Below are positions 34,869 through 43,675 of a stretch of 64,000 nt of DNA, one piece after another. Below the pieces are notes generated by a model. It searched no databases, was not told where the DNA came from, and saw only the letters and a program-made list of their open reading frames with translations. The position numbers and the translations under genes are program-made. This DNA is from Cohnella panacarvi Gsoil 349 (lineage in GTDB: Bacteria > Bacillota > Bacilli > Paenibacillales > Paenibacillaceae), in NCBI RefSeq assembly GCF_000515335.1, contig NZ_KI911563.1, positions 1,563,956 to 1,627,955 of the forward strand, in the 5' to 3' direction. Position 1 is the first letter of the stretch, and every line of letters begins with the position of its first letter.

Positions 34869-35690
34869 TTATGGGTTGTACGTCCGCTGCCGCTGCGCTT
34901 CGAACAACAGCACGGTAGCCGCCATCGCGACGTTCAGCGATTCGGCGCGTCCCGACATCGGGATGATCAGGTTGTCGTCGACGAGCTCGGATGCCATCTC
35001 CGACATGCCGCTCCCTTCGTTGCCGAAGACAAGCCATACGCCGCGGCCCCGGAAGTCGTATCCGTAGCAGGAACGCGACGATTGCAAGCTCGTTCCCGCG
35101 ATCGAAGCGCCATGGCGCCGGGCTTCCGGCAGCAGCTCGGATAAATCCGCCTCCAGCACGGGTACGTGAAACAACGCCCCCATCGTCGCGCGGATCGTCT
35201 TCGGATTGTACAGATCGGCCGTTCCTTTGCCTAAGACGACGGCCGTCGCCCCGCAAGCGGCGGCGCTGCGCACGATCGTGCCGACGTTGCCCGGATCCTG
35301 CACGCCGTCGAGCACGGCGACTAACGCACGGCTATCCGCGAATAGGGCGTCCCGCTTCGGCGGCCGCTTAAGCGCGACGGCGAAGATCGGCTGAGGCGTT
35401 TCCGTACCGCTGCATTTGGCGATGACTTCCGGCGACACGGGTACCCACGCAGGCGCTCCCGGCAAGTCGCCTTCCTCCATGTAGGGCGCGAACGGTTCCG
35501 CAACGTCCGAGCCTTCGTCGAACGCGACCGCTTCGAGCGGCCATCCGGCGTCCAGCGCTTCCTTCACGAGATGAACGCCCTCCAGCAGAAACTTGCCTTC
35601 CCGTTCCCGATACTTTCGGTCAAGCAGCTTGGCCCACTCTTTGACTCTAGGATTGGCCGCCGAGCTAATATATCCCTCATGCTTCCGCAT
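34869..35690 (-). CDS. TrmH/SpoU family RNA 2'-O-methyltransferase
   Basis: 273 residues. An N-terminal substrate-binding part (NPRVKEWAKLLDRKYREREG) is followed by the SPOUT knot: motif 1 in LDGVQDPGNVGTIVRSAAAC, motif 2 in LVFGNEGSGMS and motif 3 in IPMSGRAESLNVAMAATVLL. It transfers methyl from SAM to a ribose in tRNA or rRNA; YsgA/RlmB-like enzymes are closest, but the target base cannot be told. The start overlaps the end of the K+ regulator gene by 14 bases. Confidence 0.94.
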   Translation of the reverse strand: MRKHEGYISSAANPRVKEWAKLLDRKYREREGKFLLEGVHLVKEALDAGWPLEAVAFDEGSDVAEPFAPYMEEGDLPGAPAWVPVSPEVIAKCSGTETPQPIFAVALKRPPKRDALFADSRALVAVLDGVQDPGNVGTIVRSAAACGATAVVLGKGTADLYNPKTIRATMGALFHVPVLEADLSELLPEARRHGASIAGTSLQSSRSCYGYDFRGRGVWLVFGNEGSGMSEMASELVDDNLIIPMSGRAESLNVAMAATVLLFEAQRQRTYNP

Positions 35691-36342
35691 ATGCCTGCTC
35701 CAGTTTCGTTAATTGATCGTTCTTCCCGACGATGACGAGAATGTCTTCAGCCGTCAACGGCTCGTCCGCGCGCGGCGTAATGTTCATGACGCCGCCCTTC
35801 TTGACGGCCAGCACGTTGCAATTGTATTTCTGCCGGAACTCGAGCTGCATCAGGCTTTTCCCTAACATCGCCGTAGGAACCTGCAACTCCACGATGCTGT
35901 ATTCGGGCGACAGCTCGATATGCTCCAGAATGTTCGGCGATATGAGCTGGTGCGCGACTCGCAGTCCCATGTCCCTCTCTGGGAACACGACTTTGTCCGC
36001 GCCGATCTTGTTCAGCACTTTGCCGTGCAAATCGCTTTGCGCTTTAACGATAATATTAGGGACGCCAAGATCCTTTAGGATCAGCGTCGTCAGAATGCTG
36101 GATTGGATATCTTGTCCAATTGCGACGATTACGACGTCAAAGTTGCGAATACCTAGCGCACGCATCGCTTCCTCGTCGGTGGAATCGGCACTGACCGCGT
36201 GCGTCACGACATTCGCTACGTTCTGTACCCGCTCCGCGTTGTCGTCCACGGCGAGAACCTCATAACCCATCTGGGATAAATACTTCGCTACGCTCGAGCC
36301 GAATCGGCCGAGCCCGATGACGGCGTATTGCTTTTTCCCCAT
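35677..36342 (-). CDS. KtrA/KtrC-type potassium channel regulator (RCK domain)
   Basis: 221 residues, cytosolic. An N-terminal Rossmann fold with GLGRFGSSVAKYL and the acidic end of strand 2 (LAVDDN) binds nucleotide (ATP/ADP in KtrA). A C-terminal RCK_C domain follows, where c-di-AMP binds in the family. It forms an octameric ring on a Ktr membrane channel. No ktrB or ktrD gene lies in this window, as is common for KtrC. GGAGGGATCGCA precedes the ATG. Apparently co-transcribed with phnM upstream and the methyltransferase downstream. Confidence 0.92.
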   Translation of the reverse strand: MGKKQYAVIGLGRFGSSVAKYLSQMGYEVLAVDDNAERVQNVANVVTHAVSADSTDEEAMRALGIRNFDVVIVAIGQDIQSSILTTLILKDLGVPNIIVKAQSDLHGKVLNKIGADKVVFPERDMGLRVAHQLISPNILEHIELSPEYSIVELQVPTAMLGKSLMQLEFRQKYNCNVLAVKKGGVMNITPRADEPLTAEDILVIVGKNDQLTKLEQAYAEA

Positions 36343-36363
36343 TGCGATCCCTCCTCCATGGCT

Positions 36364-37524
36364 TCAATTCCGTACGTATGGTCGCGCCGTAAACACGACA
36401 TTCCCGTTCACCAACGTATCGCTGACGATCGGAACGCCGCGGGTTTTGCGCACGACGATAAGGTCGGCCTGCTTGCCTTCGGCGATCGATCCGATCTCGG
36501 ATTCCCGGCCGAGCATGCGTGCCGGCACGAGCGATGCCATCGCAACCGCTTCCTCCAGCGGAATTCCGGCAGCTTCAAGCTCGAACACCGCATGCAACAG
36601 AGATGCCGGATGGTAGTCCGAGCAGATCATGTTCGCCGTTTTACTTCTAATCGCGTCCGCGGCATTCATATTCCCGTCGTGCGATCCGCCTCTCACGATG
36701 TTCGGCGCGCCTACGCATATGTCCATTCCCCGCGAGGCAGCATAAGCCGCAGTCTCCAAGCTCAGCGGAAATTCGGACACGCTCGCTCCGAACGACAACG
36801 AACGGTCGACAGCCGCCTCGCTATCATCGTCATGGGAGGCTACGGCGATGCCGCGGCTGCGCGCCTCGGCGGTCAACGCTCTTAGCCGATCCCAATCGAC
36901 GAGCGACCTTCGGCCTTGCAGCTCGTCTACGATCGCTTTCACTTCGTCCAGTCCGACGCCTTGATTTTTCATCACGTATCGTTCGAAAGCGCCTAGACGA
37001 TGATACTGCCCGACTCCCGGCGCGTGGTCCATCAGCGACAGATAGTCGATAAGTCCCTCCGCGATGCAACGGCTGGCGAGGTCGAACCCGGTCAGATGGG
37101 ACACCTCGTACCTTAAATGCACGCCGTGGCGAATCATCGCCGGCTGTCCCTGGAAAGACGAGATCAGCTCGATCATCTTGGCGACCAGGTGCTCTCCGCG
37201 CAAGCTGAGTCCCACGCCTAACGACAGCGAATGCAGCATCGTCGTAATCCCGTGGCCGGCCAGCTTGCGCTCGAAGTTCAAGAACGCCATCTCCATCGGA
37301 AACAGCGTATTCGGCCTCGGCTCGACTTCCTTCTCGATCGCGTCGCAATGGACGTCGATCAAGCCCGGGAGCACCCAAGCACCTTCCGCATCGATGGCGG
37401 ATTGGGCAGAACCGTCGTTGTCGCCTATCGATAGGATCTTTCCATTCTCGATCGTAACGTCACTATGAATGATTCTGTCCGGAAGCACGAGCCTTCCGCC
37501 TTTTATCGTCAACCGGCCGTTCAT
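36364..37524 (-). CDS. phnM: PhnM-type phosphonate metabolism amidohydrolase
   Basis: 386 residues of the amidohydrolase superfamily. The strand 1 metal motif is atypical, GLIDVHCDAIEKEVEPRPN, as in PhnM, which splits alpha-D-ribose-1-methylphosphonate 5-triphosphate to release diphosphate. Also present are GITTMLHSLSLG, SLMDHAPGVGQY, ASHDDDS and CSDYHPASLLHAVF. No other C-P lyase gene (phnGHIJKL) is nearby, so it may be an orphan with a changed substrate, or the rest may lie elsewhere. It starts an apparent three-gene operon with the K+ regulator and methyltransferase. Confidence 0.9.
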   Translation of the reverse strand: MNGRLTIKGGRLVLPDRIIHSDVTIENGKILSIGDNDGSAQSAIDAEGAWVLPGLIDVHCDAIEKEVEPRPNTLFPMEMAFLNFERKLAGHGITTMLHSLSLGVGLSLRGEHLVAKMIELISSFQGQPAMIRHGVHLRYEVSHLTGFDLASRCIAEGLIDYLSLMDHAPGVGQYHRLGAFERYVMKNQGVGLDEVKAIVDELQGRRSLVDWDRLRALTAEARSRGIAVASHDDDSEAAVDRSLSFGASVSEFPLSLETAAYAASRGMDICVGAPNIVRGGSHDGNMNAADAIRSKTANMICSDYHPASLLHAVFELEAAGIPLEEAVAMASLVPARMLGRESEIGSIAEGKQADLIVVRKTRGVPIVSDTLVNGNVVFTARPYVRN

Positions 37525-37638
37525 ACCACAACCGTCCCCTTCTCCCTTTTCGTATAACCCATTTTACAACATCATCGAAACGTTATCCAAGGCATCGGTT
37601 GCCGGAAGCCGATGAAGGGCCCTCCTCTGGCGTGCATT

Positions 37639-37757
37639 ACAACGATATCCCGCTCGCTCAGGAGCGGCGTACTCTCCTATTCCTGAGCGCTTTTATCGAT
37701 ATCCCGCTCGCTCAGGAGTGGCGCAGCTCCCTATTCCTGAGCGAAGGGGATATCGTT
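37639..37757. repeat. Composite cluster of the dispersed repeat
   Basis: Forward copy 37639-37662, reverse half-copy 37680-37689 (TCCTGAGCG), forward copy 37696-37717 and reverse copy 37735-37757. The two forward copies share the variant CCCGCTCGC. They form two inverted pairs in tandem. The 37525-37833 gap holds only this cluster and the terminator at 37767-37798; I see no gene. Confidence 0.88.
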
Positions 37758-37766
37758 AAAAGATGC

Positions 37767-37798
37767 ATAAAACCGCACCCCTCACGGGATGCGGTTCT
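37767..37798 (-). terminator. Terminator of the SLH protein gene
   Basis: AACCGCA (37771-37777) pairs with TGCGGTT (37790-37796), extended by GC pairs, then TTTTATG in the leftward direction. Confidence 0.65.
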
Positions 37799-37833
37799 CC
37801 TTTATGTCACCCTTGTTAACTCACTCTGTCGCA

Positions 37834-40800
37834 TTATGGTCGCGATTCGTTTTTTGCTGCCGACAAGTTCAGCAGTACCGTAACGGCCTCCGCGCGGGTC
37901 AGGCTGCCGGAAGGGTCGAACCGATTCCCGTTCTTGCCTTTTACAAGTCCCAACTTCTGAATGGCGTTTACAGCGCCTTTCGCCCATACCGGTATTCCGC
38001 TATCATCAGCAAAGCCGGTGGCGACTGGCTCCTCTTCAGACATACCGATTGAACGCTCGAGCATGACCGCCATTTCGGACCGCGTAATCTCCGCATCCGG
38101 ACGGAACCGCCCATCTTCGTAACCGCTCAGGATGCCGGCGCTAACGGCATGCGAGACGCCTTCCTTGGCCCATGCCCCGATTTTCGCCGAATCCGTGAAT
38201 GCGAGAGGAGCCGCTTCCCCTTGGAGCTTCAACGCTTTGGCAAGCATGACTGCAAATTCCTCGCGCGTCACGGTATCATCCGGCTTGAATTGGCCGTTCG
38301 TATAGCCGTTGACGATTCCCGCTCTTACCGATTGCGTGATGGCGGCTTCCGCCCAGTGACCGGCAATATCGGCGAATACGATCGGGTTTGCCGGTACTTC
38401 TTCCGCGTCGCCAGCGGCTAGCACCGCGAATTTCGTGAAGTGATCGACTTCTACGGTGATGCGGTTGCCATTCACTTCGCCGCCGACTTCCACCCACTTC
38501 TTATTCGCTTCGTCGTAATAGAATACAGCTGCCTTTTGTCCGCTTTTCAGGATCGCCGGGTCGAAGACGAATGTCAGAGTGACAGGCTTGCTGAAGCTCT
38601 CGGATTGGTTTTTCAGGATTTCAAAAATCGGACTAGTCAGCACGACGTTATCGGTGACGAACGCTTCCGTGTTCAGCACCTTCTCGATCGTAATTTGCAA
38701 CTCTCGATCCGAGGCGCCGGCCGGAATGGAAACGGTAATGGCTTTCTCCAGGCTGACTTCTCCCTCTTTGCCAACCGGCAGCGTAAGCAGCCCGTTATCG
38801 GAGGCCGGTACGCCGCTTACCGGCACCGTAGCATTGCCGCCGCCACCGCCACCGCTGCTGCTAGATGCGCGGGTTACGACGATTGTATAAGTTTTCGTCG
38901 TTAGTCCATCCCGCGCCGTCACCACGAGCGTTAATTCGTTACGGCCGACATCTAGATGGATGGCATCGCTCGCGAGACCGTTGGCCGCAAGCCGTCCGTT
39001 GATCGTGATCGTCGCCCGAGGATCGGATACGTTCGCCGTCACGGTCAAGCTCGTTACGCCGTTCCCCACGTTCGAAACATAGTCCGTCTTTTCTGATGCG
39101 AAGACCGGATTTAACGTGCCGCCCGACAACACGATTCCGCTTAAATCCGCGTTGCTGCCGGATACGCGATTCACGTTAACCGTATATACGTTCTCGGAAC
39201 CGTCCTCCGCCGTAACATTAATCCTGATCGGTGTCGATCCGATGATCAATTCGGAAGCCCGGTAGGTATATACCGCATCCGTAACCGATTGATATACGGC
39301 GCCCGTGACCGAAATCTCCTGGCTCGGATCCGTCCCCGCGAAGCTAATGTTAAGAGTTGAGACCGTATCATCCAGTTCCACGTCGTAGTTCAAACCCGAT
39401 GGAGAAAAAGCAGGCGATAGAACGCCCTGGTCAACGGACAGCACGGACAATTGCGCATTGTTGCTTGCCCATTGCGCGTATAACGCGATGTCTCCCGCGC
39501 CCATGCTGAACGTGTCTCCCGCTCCGTAATGCATGCCGCTACCGTTCGCCGCCGTATTCCACCCCGCGAACGAATACCCCGGCTTTTCTAGATTTCCGGT
39601 GTTGCCCGATACGGCTACGCTAGTGCCGTAGTCATGGCTGCTTCCGCCCGGCGCGCTGCCAGACGTCGCGCCATTCCCGTCGTAAGAGACCGCATAGCTG
39701 TTGACCGCCCACTTCGCGAACAACGTCACGCCTTCCGCTCCCACCATCAGCGCGTCCCCCGCCGCATAGTCCGTCCCGTTTCCGTCCGCCGCGGTATTCC
39801 ACCCACTGAAAGTATAACCTATCCTTTCCAGCATGCCGGCATTGCCAGATACGCTCAACTCAGTCTGGTACTCGTGACTACCGCCGCTCGGCGCGATTCC
39901 CGACGTTGCGCCGTTGCCATCGTATACGATCGTGTAGCTGTTAATCGTCCACTGCGCGTACAACGTCACGTCTGCCGCCCCCATATTGAACGTCGCATCG
40001 GCAGCAAGGGCCGCTCCGCTTCCGTCTGCCGCGGTGTTCCATCCCGAGAACGAATAGCCTGTCTTGACTAGATTGCCGGCGTTACCCCCTACCGTGACGT
40101 TCGTATCATAGTCGAAGCTGCCGCCGCTCGGCGCGCTGCCGGATGTAGAGCCGTTACCGTCATAGTTCACCGTGTAACGGTTGACCGTCCATTTGGCGTA
40201 TAGCGTCGTATGGTCTTCGATTGCCGAATCGAAGTCGAATGCCGTCTCCAAGTCGCCATCCGCGTACCACCCGGCGAACGTATACCCCGTCTTGGTCGGT
40301 ACGGTGTCGGGTTCGGTTACCGTGCTGCCATACGTCACCGTCTTGCTCGTAACCGGCGATCCGCCATTGCTATCGAACGTCACCGGGAAGCTGTTGATCG
40401 TCCATTGCGCGAAAAGCGTGACGTCTGCCGCTCCCATCGTGAACGTCGCGTTTGCGGCGTAACTCGTTCCGTTGCCGTCCGCTTGCGTATTCCACCCTGC
40501 GAACGAATAGCCTGTCTTGACTAAACCATCGACATTGTCCAATACCGTGACGCTCGTGCCGAAATCATGGTCGCCGTCCGTCGGCGCGGTTCCAGACGTT
40601 GCTCCGTTGCCATCGTAATTCACCGCGTAGCTGTTGACCGTCCACTTCGCGTACAGCGTAACGTCCGCCGCGCCGATCAAGAACGTGTCACCCGTGCCAT
40701 AATTCGTACCGTTGCCGTCCGCTTGGGTATTCCATCCTGCGAACGTATGACCCGTCTTGACCAAATTTCCGGCGTTGTCCAATACCGCGACGCTTGTGCC

Positions 40801-43173
40801 ATATTCATGGCTGCTGTCCGCCGGAGCTGTACCTGACGAGGCGCCGTTGCCGTCGTAGTTCAACGCGTAGCTGTTGATCGTCCACTTCGCGTACAGCGTA
40901 ACGTCCGCCGCGCCGATCAAGAACGTGTCACCCGTGCCATAATTTGTACCGTTGCCGTCCGCTTGCGTATTCCAACCCGCGAACGAATAGCCGGTCTTAG
41001 CCAAATTCCCGATGTTGCCTGGCAGTGTAACGCTAGAGCTAAATTCGTGGCTGCCGCCTGCAGGCGCGCTGCCGGATGAAGCGCCGTTGCCATCGTAGTT
41101 AACCGCGTAGTGGTTAGGCGTCCACTTCGCGTACAGCGTAACGTCCGCCGCGCCTATGGTGAATGCGGCCGCGGCGGCATAATTCGTTCCGGTCCCGTCC
41201 GCCTTCGTATTCCAACCCGTAAGCGAATAACCGGTCCGAGTCAGAGTGCCGGGATTGCCCTGTACCGTGACGCTCGTATCGTAGACATGGCTGCCGCTCG
41301 CTGGCACCATTCCGCTCTCGCTTCCGTTACCGTCGTATGCAACCGTGTAACTATTGATTGTCCACTTCGCGTATAGCGTCGTGTCAGACGCGCCCATCAC
41401 CAACATCGTCCCCGGCGCGTAAACCGTTCCCGTCCCGTCCGCGAGCCGATTCCATGCTTCGAACGTGTAGCCTGTCCTAACTAGGCTGCCGCTTCCTGCT
41501 ACGACGACGTCGCTGCTATAGTTATGACTGCCGCCCGCCGGAGCGCTTCCAGACGTAGCGCCGTTGCCGTCGTAAGAGAGCGAATAACTGTTGATCGTCC
41601 ACTTCGCGTAAAGCGTAACGTCTCCCGCTCCCATCGTATAGGAGCTTCCAGCGGCATAGTCCGTTCCGTTTCCGTTCGGTTGCGTATTCCACCCCGCGAA
41701 CGTATAGCCGATCTTCGCCAAGCCTCCCGTATTGCCCGGCAGCGTATTGTTTGAGTTATACACGTAACTGCCGCCCGCAGGCGCGGTTCCGCTCTCGCTT
41801 CCGTTACCGTCGAATGCGACCGCATAGCTGTTGATGGACCATTGGGCATACAGCATGACGCCTTCCGTGCCGATAGCGGCCGTATCCCCGGCGTCGTAAT
41901 CCGTCCCGGTGCCATCCGGTTTCGTGTTCCATCCTGTAAACGTGTAACCGGTTCGTACAAGATTCCCGCTATTGCCCAGTATTGTCGCGCTCGCGTTCAT
42001 CTCGTAGCCGTTGCCGTCATCCGGCACCGTCCCGGACGTAGCGCCGTTGCCGTCGTAGATCACGGCGTATTTCAGCGTCATCACCGTTACCCCGCTAGAG
42101 TAGCCAGAATCCATAAAAGCGACATAGGGAATTCCGTCATCCACGTATACCAGCGCAGAATTGGAGCTGTCAGCCGAAATACCGCGTTGGCCCACGAATT
42201 CCCAACTGCTGCCGTTAAACTTCATCACCGAAGATTTGGTTACAGCGCTATCGGTGAAAGCGACGTAAGGCGTATTTCCATCGAGATAGATAGAGGGGCT
42301 TAAGGCGTTGCTTGGTATGATCCTATCTCCGCCTACCGTTACCCAAGCGCTCCCGTCATATTTATACACCGTCGTCCTGTGCGGGTCCTCGAATTCCCGA
42401 TAGACCACGTAGGGCGTCCCGTCGCCCGCGATACTCATCGACAAACTGTCTGCATCCGTGGTAAATTCATCAGCGCCTACCAATTCCCAAGCGCTTCCGT
42501 TATATTTCTTGACGCTGACCTTCTGCCATCCGCCATATTGTTTATAGGCGACATAAGGCGTGCCGTTATATACGTACAACGATGGGTAAATCGACAGTTT
42601 CTCCGACACCGGACCGTTACCCAGCGTCTCCCAGTTGCTCCCGTTGTACTTCGCTACCTTTATTTTAAAAGTCGATTGCTCATCCCGATATGCCAGATAA
42701 GGAGTGCCGTTATATACGTACAACGACGTTGTCGTGGCATCGCCCTCAGACACCCCGCCGCTGCCTACTTCTAACCAGTCGCTTCCGTCGTACTTCATCA
42801 CTATAGCCTTGCGCGGACTCGTTCCTTTCGTAAAAGAGAGGTAAGGAGTGCCCTCATAAACATACAGCGACATATGAGTTGCGATATCCGACGTAAATCC
42901 GGGGGTGCCCACCGTCACCCAACTGCTACCGTCGTACTTCTCCACCGTGGCCTTGTTGGAGTTCCCGGCATCCATATAGGCAACGTAAGGAGTACCGTTA
43001 TCCACGAAGAACGACTTATAACTGGCTATGCCATCCGAAATACCGGCATCGCCTACCGTCACGAATTTCGTCGTCGCCGCGGAGGCTTGACTGCTCCCAA
43101 GAATAAACAGCCCTAGAATACCGACGATCGCCGCAAACATTGCGGCACTTGCTTTTTTCCATCCGAATCTCAT
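37834..43173 (-). CDS. Giant S-layer-anchored surface protein with InlB-type repeats
   Basis: 1779 residues. A signal peptide (1-33) precedes seven repeats of about 48 residues with the pattern NGTPYVAY and KYDGSSWVTVG (37-368), probably a seven-bladed propeller. Eleven repeats of about 80 residues follow (369 to about 1240; YDGNGATSG, GYTFAGWNT, ADVTLYAKWT), of the Listeria-Bacteroides/InlB_B type; the eighth is a shorter canonical form. Two cadherin-like beta-sandwich domains, a Gly/Ser linker, a domain with SIPAGAS, and three C-terminal SLH domains (about 1590-1779) complete it. SLH domains bind pyruvylated wall polymer. Repeats 5 to 7 are nearly identical in DNA. It probably acts in adhesion; the ligand is unknown. 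Confidence 0.92.
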   Translation of the reverse strand: MRFGWKKASAAMFAAIVGILGLFILGSSQASAATTKFVTVGDAGISDGIASYKSFFVDNGTPYVAYMDAGNSNKATVEKYDGSSWVTVGTPGFTSDIATHMSLYVYEGTPYLSFTKGTSPRKAIVMKYDGSDWLEVGSGGVSEGDATTTSLYVYNGTPYLAYRDEQSTFKIKVAKYNGSNWETLGNGPVSEKLSIYPSLYVYNGTPYVAYKQYGGWQKVSVKKYNGSAWELVGADEFTTDADSLSMSIAGDGTPYVVYREFEDPHRTTVYKYDGSAWVTVGGDRIIPSNALSPSIYLDGNTPYVAFTDSAVTKSSVMKFNGSSWEFVGQRGISADSSNSALVYVDDGIPYVAFMDSGYSSGVTVMTLKYAVIYDGNGATSGTVPDDGNGYEMNASATILGNSGNLVRTGYTFTGWNTKPDGTGTDYDAGDTAAIGTEGVMLYAQWSINSYAVAFDGNGSESGTAPAGGSYVYNSNNTLPGNTGGLAKIGYTFAGWNTQPNGNGTDYAAGSSYTMGAGDVTLYAKWTINSYSLSYDGNGATSGSAPAGGSHNYSSDVVVAGSGSLVRTGYTFEAWNRLADGTGTVYAPGTMLVMGASDTTLYAKWTINSYTVAYDGNGSESGMVPASGSHVYDTSVTVQGNPGTLTRTGYSLTGWNTKADGTGTNYAAAAAFTIGAADVTLYAKWTPNHYAVNYDGNGASSGSAPAGGSHEFSSSVTLPGNIGNLAKTGYSFAGWNTQADGNGTNYGTGDTFLIGAADVTLYAKWTINSYALNYDGNGASSGTAPADSSHEYGTSVAVLDNAGNLVKTGHTFAGWNTQADGNGTNYGTGDTFLIGAADVTLYAKWTVNSYAVNYDGNGATSGTAPTDGDHDFGTSVTVLDNVDGLVKTGYSFAGWNTQADGNGTSYAANATFTMGAADVTLFAQWTINSFPVTFDSNGGSPVTSKTVTYGSTVTEPDTVPTKTGYTFAGWYADGDLETAFDFDSAIEDHTTLYAKWTVNRYTVNYDGNGSTSGSAPSGGSFDYDTNVTVGGNAGNLVKTGYSFSGWNTAADGSGAALAADATFNMGAADVTLYAQWTINSYTIVYDGNGATSGIAPSGGSHEYQTELSVSGNAGMLERIGYTFSGWNTAADGNGTDYAAGDALMVGAEGVTLFAKWAVNSYAVSYDGNGATSGSAPGGSSHDYGTSVAVSGNTGNLEKPGYSFAGWNTAANGSGMHYGAGDTFSMGAGDIALYAQWASNNAQLSVLSVDQGVLSPAFSPSGLNYDVELDDTVSTLNISFAGTDPSQEISVTGAVYQSVTDAVYTYRASELIIGSTPIRINVTAEDGSENVYTVNVNRVSGSNADLSGIVLSGGTLNPVFASEKTDYVSNVGNGVTSLTVTANVSDPRATITINGRLAANGLASDAIHLDVGRNELTLVVTARDGLTTKTYTIVVTRASSSSGGGGGGNATVPVSGVPASDNGLLTLPVGKEGEVSLEKAITVSIPAGASDRELQITIEKVLNTEAFVTDNVVLTSPIFEILKNQSESFSKPVTLTFVFDPAILKSGQKAAVFYYDEANKKWVEVGGEVNGNRITVEVDHFTKFAVLAAGDAEEVPANPIVFADIAGHWAEAAITQSVRAGIVNGYTNGQFKPDDTVTREEFAVMLAKALKLQGEAAPLAFTDSAKIGAWAKEGVSHAVSAGILSGYEDGRFRPDAEITRSEMAVMLERSIGMSEEEPVATGFADDSGIPVWAKGAVNAIQKLGLVKGKNGNRFDPSGSLTRAEAVTVLLNLSAAKNESRP

Positions 43174-43191
43174 CTCTCGCCCTCCTGAAAT

Positions 43192-43503
43192 TCAACTAAG
43201 GTTTGCATACAATAGAAATCCGCCCAGCGGCACGATCCAGACGAGCGGAATGCCGTTCCAGATCAACGCTGCCTTGTATCTTCGCCGGGAAAACCGTTTC
43301 CAACCTGCGATCAGTGCGGCCAGAAGCCCCACGGGATATAGCAGGATCAGAATAAATACGAGCCAAGTCGTCGCATTGCCAGCCGCGTCGGGGGAATCGA
43401 ACATCATGACGGACATGCCTGCCATGAACAGCCAGACGACGATAAACAGAACGTACACGAGCTGCGATACGACCAGCGTCGCAAGCGTTGCATTACGGTT
43501 CAT
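43192..43503 (-). CDS. Small three-helix membrane protein
   Basis: 103 residues with three hydrophobic helices (LATLVVSQLVYVLFIVVWLF, TTWLVFILILLYPVGLLAAL and WNGIPLVWIVPLGGFLLYA). ATG 43503 has GAGG about nine bases upstream; an earlier GTG at 43524 has none. It lies 18 bases before the SLH gene and may be co-transcribed. Family not recognised. Confidence 0.65.
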   Translation of the reverse strand: MNRNATLATLVVSQLVYVLFIVVWLFMAGMSVMMFDSPDAAGNATTWLVFILILLYPVGLLAALIAGWKRFSRRRYKAALIWNGIPLVWIVPLGGFLLYANLS

Positions 43504-43624
43504 AGCGCCTAACCTCGTTTCCACAAAATAGCCAAACTTGTCGAATATACCTCCAGCATATCGCCTTCATCTGTTGTCAAACTAAAAAGAAAGCGCTTCA
43601 TGTCAGGTTTGGCGGCAAATTGCA

Positions 43625-43662
43625 TAAAAAAAAACGGCTTTCCCGTATCCGGAAAGCCGTTC
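43625..43662 (-). terminator. Intrinsic terminator of the sensor-regulator pair
   Basis: AACGGCTTTCC pairs exactly with GGAAAGCCGTT (11 bp), followed by a run of eight or more T in the leftward direction. Confidence 0.9.
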
Positions 43663-43675
43663 TTAACCTAATTTC

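Noticed and set aside
39634..42774. Series of open frames on the plus strand opposite the SLH gene repeats
   Set aside because: They mirror the repeat units of the real gene, repeat the same Arg/Val-rich text and lack ribosome sites; shadows of the coding strand.
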